Source: Oscillospiraceae bacterium (GTDB taxonomy: Bacteria > Bacillota_A > Clostridia > Oscillospirales > Oscillospiraceae). Taken from it: a stretch of 20,140 nt of DNA. Each line of letters opens with the position of its first letter. Positions within the stretch are counted from its first letter, which is position 1. The translations under genes were made by a program, and so were the position numbers. Shown here piece by piece: positions 15,763 through 20,140 of this stretch. Location: assembly GCA_017455225.1 (NCBI GenBank), contig JAFTBL010000017.1:1-20140 (forward strand), given 5' to 3'. The notes under the pieces are model-generated. The model saw only the letters and a program-made list of their open reading frames with translations. It searched no databases and was not told the origin of the DNA.

Positions 15763-16656
15763 ATGAAGAAGCTGCTGTTGATCGTCAATCCCCGGGCGGG
15801 AAAGACCCGTTCCCGTGCGCCGCTTTTTGATGCGGTGGACGTCTTTTCCAAGGCGGGCTATCTGGTGCACGTGCACACCACCACCGGCGGCGGCGACGCC
15901 ACCGAGACGACGGCTGCCATCGGCGGCGAGTTCGACGCCGTGGTCTGCGCGGGGGGCGACGGCACGCTGAACGAGACCATTGCCGGGCTGATGCGCCTGC
16001 CCCGGCGGCCGGCACTGGGATATCTGCCCTGCGGCAGCACCAACGATTTTGCTGCCAGCCTGCACCTGCCGCTGCGCATCGAGCAGGCGGCGGAGGCGGC
16101 GGCGCAGGGCACGCCCCACCCGCTGGACGTGGGGGATTTCGGCGGGCGGTATTTTGCTTACGTGGCGTCCTTCGGCGCTTTTACCCGGGCATCGTACTCA
16201 GCACCCCAGACCACCAAGAATGCGTTGGGGCACTTTGCCTACGTGCTGGAGGGGCTGAACAGTCTGGACTCGCTGCACCCCTATCGCTGCCGCGTGATCG
16301 CCGATGGGGAGATCTTTGACGGGGATTATCTGTTCGGCGCGGTGTGCAACACCACCTCGCTGGCGGGCATGATCCGGCTGGACCCCAGCCGGGTGAAGAT
16401 GAACGACGGGAAGTTCGAGCTGCTGCTGCTGGAAAACCCCAGATCGCCTCTGGATCTGCAGAATCTGATCGTGGCGCTGACCTCTATGGATTACACACTG
16501 CCCGGTGTGGTCTTCCGCCATGTGCGGGAGGTGGAGGTGACCTCGAAGGAGGGAATGCCCTGGTCGCTGGACGGGGAGTACGCTCCCGGCGCGCCGGTGA
16601 CCCGGATCCGGAATCTGCCCGGAGCGGTGGAACTGCTGCTCAAGGATGAAGGGTGA
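15763..16656 (+). CDS. Diacylglycerol/lipid kinase family protein (YegS/DagK type)
   Basis: A soluble lipid kinase of the DAGK-catalytic family, which phosphorylates diacylglycerol or related lipids at the membrane surface and recycles lipid in Gram-positives. 297 residues, typical size. Motifs: N-terminal LLIVNPRAG, nucleotide loop GGDGTLNE at 64-71, GSTNDFA at 91-97, and the C-terminal beta domain ending near SLDGEYAPG, where the family has its D-GE motif. ATG 15763 has GAGGAAG about 10 bases upstream. Monocistronic, with its own promoter and a hairpin after the stop. Exact lipid substrate is not fixed by sequence. Confidence 0.92.
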   Translation: MKKLLLIVNPRAGKTRSRAPLFDAVDVFSKAGYLVHVHTTTGGGDATETTAAIGGEFDAVVCAGGDGTLNETIAGLMRLPRRPALGYLPCGSTNDFAASLHLPLRIEQAAEAAAQGTPHPLDVGDFGGRYFAYVASFGAFTRASYSAPQTTKNALGHFAYVLEGLNSLDSLHPYRCRVIADGEIFDGDYLFGAVCNTTSLAGMIRLDPSRVKMNDGKFELLLLENPRSPLDLQNLIVALTSMDYTLPGVVFRHVREVEVTSKEGMPWSLDGEYAPGAPVTRIRNLPGAVELLLKDEG

Positions 16657-16668
16657 AGTATGATGTGT

Positions 16669-16705
16669 GCCGGAGGAGATCGCCCTCCGGCCCTTGTCAT
16701 TTTTG
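16669..16705 (+). terminator. Probable terminator of the lipid kinase gene
   Basis: An 8-bp stem GCCGGAGG (16669-16676) with CCTCCGGC (16684-16691), loop of 7. The T5 follows after 8 further bases, so it may be weak or act as a 3' stabiliser. Confidence 0.5.
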
Positions 16706-16759
16706 TGAAAATACCGGGAAGAATGACGCTCAAGGACGCTTTTTCGGCGAAAAAAGCGC

Positions 16760-16788
16760 TTGCAAAGCATATTTATTTATGGTATACT
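16760..16788 (+). promoter_or_regulatory. Promoter of the rimP-nusA-infB operon
   Basis: TTGCAA (16760-16765), spacer 17, TATACT (16783-16788). An A6 tract directly upstream (16750-16755) is part of an 8-bp inverted repeat (16737-16744 with 16751-16758) and could act as an UP element. Predicted start about 16795. Confidence 0.7.
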
Positions 16789-16814
16789 CCCCATTGTAAG
16801 GTAAGTAGTTTGAC

Positions 16815-16842
16815 AGAGTGGGCATTGCGTCCGCTCTTTTTG
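16815..16842 (+). promoter_or_regulatory. Leader hairpin, putative NusA-dependent attenuator
   Basis: About 20 bases after the predicted start, a 9-bp stem (AGAGTGGGC 16815-16823 with GTCCGCTCT 16829-16837, two G-U pairs, loop ATTGC) is followed by T4-5 (16837-16841). It lies about 50 bases before rimP. In Bacillus subtilis the same operon is autoregulated by a NusA-stimulated leader terminator; the weak stem and short U-tract here fit that kind. Function is inference. Confidence 0.6.
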
Positions 16843-16890
16843 TTGGGCAAATTTGCTCACTTAAAATCGGAAAAGGCGGGAAAAGGTTCC

Positions 16891-17346
16891 ATGAAAAAAG
16901 TGACCGAGATCGTGGCGGAGCTGGCTGCGCCGGTGGTGGAGGCCAACGGATGCAGCCTGTGGGACGTGGAGTACGTCCGGGAGGCGGGACAGTGGTACCT
17001 GCGGCTGTACATCGATAAGCCCGGCGGCGTGGACATTCTGGACTGCGAGGCGGTCAGCCGCACCGTCAGCGACCTGCTGGACGAGGCGGACCCCATCGAG
17101 GGCAGCTACACCTTTGAGGTGTCCTCCGCCGGGGCGGAGCGCCCGCTCAAGCGCCCGTCGGACTTTGCCCAATTCATGGGCAGCCCCGTGCTGGTCAAGA
17201 CCTACAAGCCCAAGGACGGGCGCAAGGAGTTTGCCGGCACGCTGGCGGGATACGACGAGGGCGCCGTGACGCTGGATATGAGCGGTACCGCGGTGCGGTT
17301 TGAAAAGAGCGAGATCGCGCTGGTACGGCTGCGGATCGAATTCTAA
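16891..17346 (+). CDS. rimP: Ribosome maturation factor RimP
   Basis: Helps assemble the 30S ribosomal subunit. 151 residues, normal length. The N-terminal alpha/beta domain includes the hallmark VSSAGAERPL at residues 77-86, where the family usually has SSPG-DRPL, followed by an SH3-like C-terminal domain ending KSEIALVRLRIEF. ATG 16891 has AAAAGG four bases upstream and the alignment with RimP begins there; a longer in-frame reading from 16660 would run through the promoter and is rejected. It opens the rimP-nusA-rnpM-ylxQ-infB operon. Confidence 0.95.
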   Translation: MKKVTEIVAELAAPVVEANGCSLWDVEYVREAGQWYLRLYIDKPGGVDILDCEAVSRTVSDLLDEADPIEGSYTFEVSSAGAERPLKRPSDFAQFMGSPVLVKTYKPKDGRKEFAGTLAGYDEGAVTLDMSGTAVRFEKSEIALVRLRIEF

Positions 17347-17380
17347 ATACGAGGAAAGTTGAAATAAGGAGAAACAGGAC

Positions 17381-18436
17381 ATGAAATGTGACGAGATCTT
17401 TGCGGCGCTTGCAATGCTGGAAAAGGAGCGGGGCATCCCCCAGAGCTTTATGCTGGGCAAGATCATCCAGGCGCTGTCTACGGCCTACAAGCGTGACCAC
17501 GAGGGTGTGGAGAACGTGATCGTGGACGTGGACGAGGAGAAGAAGGATCTGAAAATGTACGTCCAGAAGGAGGTCGTGGAGCTGGTGGAAAATCCCGGCG
17601 CCCAGATCTCTCTGGAGGAGGCGAAGGCCCTGTCCGCCAAGTATGAGCTGGGCAGCGTGGTGAACATCCCCGTGACCAACGTGGAGTTTGGCCGCATCGC
17701 CGCCGGCAACGGCAAGCAGGTCATCATTCAGGGCCTGCGGGAGGCCGAGCACGGCATGATCTACGACGAGTTCAACGCCAAGCAGCACGAGATCCTCACC
17801 GGCACCGTCAGCCGGGTGGATCCCCGCACCGGCAACGTGATCCTGCGCATCGGCACGGGTACCGAGTCCGCCGAGGCGGTGCTGCCCGTGGGCGAGCAGG
17901 TAGAGGGCGAGAGCTATCGCGAGGGGCAGCTGGTCAAGGTGTACCTGGTGGAGGTGCGGCGCACCACCCGGGGCCCGCAGGTGCTGATCTCCCGCACCCA
18001 TCCCGGCCTTGTGCGGCGGCTGTTCGAGCTGGAGGTACCGGAGATCTACGACGGCGTGGTGGAGATCCGCAGCGTGGCCCGGGAGGCCGGCAGCCGTACC
18101 AAGCTGGCGGTCTGGTCGGAGGATGAGAACGTGGATCCCATCGGCGCGTGCATCGGCCAGCGGGGCCAGCGCGTGAACGCCATCGTGGACGAGCTGCGGG
18201 GCGAGAAGATCGACGTGATCCGCTGGTCGGAGGATCCGGCACAGTTCATCGCGGCGGCGCTGGCGCCGGCGGACGTGCGGGACGTGATCATGGCGGAGGA
18301 AGGCAAGAGCTGCCGCGTCATCGTGCCGGACGACCAGCTGTCGCTGGCCATCGGCAAGGAAGGGCAGAACGCCCGTCTGGCGGCGCGGCTGACCGGCTAT
18401 AAGATCGACATCAAGCCGGAGTCCTTCCGCGAATAA
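17381..18436 (+). CDS. nusA: Transcription termination/antitermination factor NusA
   Basis: Binds RNA polymerase and modulates pausing, termination and antitermination. 351 residues: N-terminal polymerase-binding domain about 1-125, S1 domain about 136-203 (GTVSRVDPRTGNVILRIG), KH1 with the GxxG loop GQRG at 259-262, and KH2 with GKEG at 325-328. It lacks the acidic C-terminal repeats of the E. coli protein, as is usual in Firmicutes. ATG 17381 has AAGGAG (17366-17371) nine bases upstream. It sits 34 bases after rimP. It may control its own operon through the leader hairpin at 16815. Confidence 0.97.
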   Translation: MKCDEIFAALAMLEKERGIPQSFMLGKIIQALSTAYKRDHEGVENVIVDVDEEKKDLKMYVQKEVVELVENPGAQISLEEAKALSAKYELGSVVNIPVTNVEFGRIAAGNGKQVIIQGLREAEHGMIYDEFNAKQHEILTGTVSRVDPRTGNVILRIGTGTESAEAVLPVGEQVEGESYREGQLVKVYLVEVRRTTRGPQVLISRTHPGLVRRLFELEVPEIYDGVVEIRSVAREAGSRTKLAVWSEDENVDPIGACIGQRGQRVNAIVDELRGEKIDVIRWSEDPAQFIAAALAPADVRDVIMAEEGKSCRVIVPDDQLSLAIGKEGQNARLAARLTGYKIDIKPESFRE

Positions 18437-18460
18437 CACAGGAAAGGACGGTGCGGCGCC

Positions 18461-18733
18461 GTGCAGAAGGTGAAGAAGATCCCCCAGCGGCAATGTGTGG
18501 GCTGCCGCACCATGAAGGATAAGAAGACGCTGCTGCGGGTGGTGCGCACGCCGGAGGGCGCCGTGGTGCTGGATCGCACCGGAAAGCTGTCCGGCCGGGG
18601 CGCCTATATCTGCCCCGACGGGGAGTGTTTGAAGAAGGCGCGCAAGGCCCGGGCGCTGGAGCGGGCATTTTCCGCGGAGGTGCCGGGAGAGGTGTACGAG
18701 GCGCTGGAGGCGCAGCTGGCGCAGGAGGATTGA
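18461..18733 (+). CDS. rnpM: YlxR/RnpM RNA-binding protein
   Basis: A small nucleic-acid-binding protein of the YlxR (DUF448) family; the Bacillus member has been named RnpM for its effect on RNase P. 90 residues starting at GTG 18461. The family motifs are RQCVGCR (residues 9-15, CVGC 11-14), VVLDRTGKLSGRGAYIC in the middle, and a basic ARKARALERAF helix. GGAAAGGA lies 12 bases upstream, rather far; another GTG at 18451 is out of frame. It sits 24 bases after nusA and 1 base before ylxQ. Confidence 0.93.
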   Translation: MQKVKKIPQRQCVGCRTMKDKKTLLRVVRTPEGAVVLDRTGKLSGRGAYICPDGECLKKARKARALERAFSAEVPGEVYEALEAQLAQED

Positions 18734-18734
18734 G

Positions 18735-19163
18735 TTGGAACAGGTATTGTCCATGCTGGGTCTTGCCAGAAAGGCCGGGCGGGTAGAGATCGGCGAGGAG
18801 GCGGTGGGTGCTGCCGCTCATGAGAAGCACGCCCGGGTCATCCTGCTGGCGCGAGACGCCGCGCCCACTGCCGGCCGCCGGGCGGCGGAGCACGCCGCCT
18901 TTTGCGGCTGTCCGCTGCTGACGCTGGAGGCCGACAAGGACGCGCTGGGTCAGGCACTGGGGTTCGGCGCCGTGGCGGTGGCCGCGGTGACCGATTTCGG
19001 GCTGGCCGCCGCCGTGGGGCAGAAGCTGGCGGCGCTGGACAGTCAGCGCTACGGCGAGGCGGCAGGGCTGCTGCAGGAGCGGGCGGAGCGCAACGAGCGC
19101 CGCAAGCAAAAGAAGCTGCGCCGGACAAAGGAACACCGCGCCGACGGGCGTAAGGCGAAGTAA
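18735..19163 (+). CDS. L7Ae-family ribosomal-like protein YlxQ
   Basis: A member of the L7Ae/L30e/Gadd45 fold, which binds kink-turn RNAs; the Bacillus homologue in this operon is YlxQ (RplGA). 142 residues, longer than the usual 100 or so because of a basic tail (about residues 113-142) rich in Arg/Lys/Glu. The N-terminus VLSMLGLARKAGRVEIGEEAV and the middle VILLARDAAPTA match the family pattern. Start is TTG 18735, with AGGAGG (18723-18728) six bases upstream, inside the end of rnpM; only one base separates the two genes, so translation is probably coupled. Confidence 0.9.
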   Translation: MEQVLSMLGLARKAGRVEIGEEAVGAAAHEKHARVILLARDAAPTAGRRAAEHAAFCGCPLLTLEADKDALGQALGFGAVAVAAVTDFGLAAAVGQKLAALDSQRYGEAAGLLQERAERNERRKQKKLRRTKEHRADGRKAK

Positions 19164-19212
19164 TATCCGCGCGATCTGCGCGTTCGTATCACAGAGATGG
19201 AGGTGGCTACAT

Positions 19213-20140
19213 TTGGGTAGCGTAGGCAACAAATACAGAGTGCATGAGGTGGCAAAGGACTTCGGTGTTCCCACCAAGCAGATCACGGAGATCCTGACCC
19301 AGTATGCCGAAACGCCGAAAAACCACATGCAGGTGCTGGAGGATCGGGAGCTGTCCCTGATCTTCGAATATCTGACCCAGCACAACCAGATCGCCAGCAT
19401 CGTGGAGATCTTTGCCGAGGGTGCCGCCCCCGGCGAGAAGAAAAAGGAGGAAGCTCCCGCGCCCGCCGCCGACGGCAAGAAGGTGGCGGCAAAGACGGAG
19501 GAGAAGGCGGACGCCGGCAAGGCGGCCGCTGCCGCCGCGCCCAAGGGCGACAGCAAGCCCAAGGCGGACGGCAAGCCCGTTTCCCGCGTGCCTCAGACCA
19601 AGGTGGTGGATACCCGCAAGGCCACCAACGTGAATCTGGACAAGTATGACGAGAAGCTGCAGGACATGGCGGAAAGCCGCAACGCCCGCGGTGGAGGACG
19701 CCGCGACCAGCAGATGCAGGGCAAGGAGAAGTTCCGCAGCAGCAAGCAGCGCCAGCAGGGCTCCTTCGGCGCCAACAAGCGCCGCCAGGAGGAGGCCGAC
19801 CGGATGCGCCGGCTGCAGCTGGAGATCATCAAAAAGACGCCCGTCACCGTGCAGATCCCGGACGAGATCAGCGTGGGCGAGCTGGCCAGCCGCATGAAAA
19901 AGACCGGCGCCGAGGTGGTCAAGTGCCTGATGAAAAACGGCGTGATGGCCTCCCTGAGCCAGATGATCGACTTCGACACCGCCGCCATCATTGCAGAGGA
20001 AATGGGCTGCAAGGTGGAAAAGGAAGTGGTGGTCACCATCGAGGAACAGCTGATCGACGACCACCAGGACGCCGAGGAGGATCTGGTGCCCCGGGCCCCC
20101 GTGGTGGTGGTAATGGGTCACGTGGACCACGGCAAGACCA
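19213..20140 (+). CDS. infB: Translation initiation factor IF-2, N-terminal part (cut by window end)
   Basis: The GTPase that brings initiator tRNA to the ribosome. 309 codons are present. Residues from about 5 to 60 form an IF2 N-terminal module (YRVHEVAKDFGVPTKQITEIL), then an Ala/Lys/Glu-rich flexible linker (about 75-220), then the second conserved module (TVQIPDEISVGELASRMKKTGAEVVKCLMKNG), and the G1 loop GHVDHGKT at 302-309 at the last complete codon. The start is TTG 19213, with GGAGG (19199-19203) nine bases upstream; no better ATG or GTG lies nearby. It is the fifth gene of the operon; the rest of the G domain lies beyond 20140. Confidence 0.96.
   Translation, partial: MGSVGNKYRVHEVAKDFGVPTKQITEILTQYAETPKNHMQVLEDRELSLIFEYLTQHNQIASIVEIFAEGAAPGEKKKEEAPAPAADGKKVAAKTEEKADAGKAAAAAAPKGDSKPKADGKPVSRVPQTKVVDTRKATNVNLDKYDEKLQDMAESRNARGGGRRDQQMQGKEKFRSSKQRQQGSFGANKRRQEEADRMRRLQLEIIKKTPVTVQIPDEISVGELASRMKKTGAEVVKCLMKNGVMASLSQMIDFDTAAIIAEEMGCKVEKEVVVTIEEQLIDDHQDAEEDLVPRAPVVVVMGHVDHGKT

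Noticed and set aside
16844..16862. Palindrome just upstream of rimP whose right half can pair with the attenuator 5' arm (16816-16823)
   Set aside because: It would be transcribed only after the terminator decision at about 16841, so it cannot serve as a normal antiterminator; left as coincidence.

Overview
The window reads as a stretch of core chromosome from a GC-rich, low-oxygen Firmicute, most likely a Clostridia member of the Oscillospiraceae type. The grounds are the dnaX-ybaB and rimP-nusA-ylxR-ylxQ-infB gene orders, strong purine-rich ribosome binding sites, several GTG/TTG starts and sigma-A-like promoters with 16-17 nt spacers. I see no transposase, integrase, phage gene, CRISPR array or tRNA. 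The species assignment is inference.

Layout. 1-1069 (minus) is the N-terminal part of a CobW-type metallochaperone GTPase with a striking His/Asp/Glu/Cys-rich insert; its gene runs off the left edge. It is divergent from an AGCS sodium:amino-acid symporter (1304-2719). An SRP RNA gene (about 2769-2919) follows with its own promoter and terminator, then dnaX (2935-4656) and ybaB (4672-5037), closed by a bidirectional terminator. On the minus strand, 7643 down to 5115 is a two-gene operon: a PfkB-type sugar kinase and an ADP-ribosylglycohydrolase-fold protein, resembling the E. coli yegV/yegU pairing.

A seven-gene minus-strand operon occupies 14153 down to 7751: a lipoprotein solute-binding protein, two permeases and two ATPases of the Opp/Dpp/Nik class, then a PaaI-like hotdog thioesterase and a DUF3810 membrane metallopeptidase-like protein. 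It has one clear promoter and one clear terminator, and the genes abut or overlap. An AI-2E-family permease (15610-14351, minus) is divergent from a YegS/DagK-type lipid kinase (15763-16656, plus).

The right end is the classical transcription/translation operon rimP-nusA-rnpM(ylxR)-ylxQ-infB. It is preceded by a near-consensus promoter and a leader hairpin with a short U-tract that looks like the NusA-responsive attenuator known ahead of rimP in Bacillus. infB is cut by the window end exactly after its G1 box.

The best leads for something not fully described are the kinase/glycohydrolase pair, the unusual thioesterase + DUF3810 tail of the ABC transporter operon, the metal-binding insert of the CobW protein with its Fur/Zur-like upstream element, and the rimP leader. 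No wholly unknown multi-gene system is evident.
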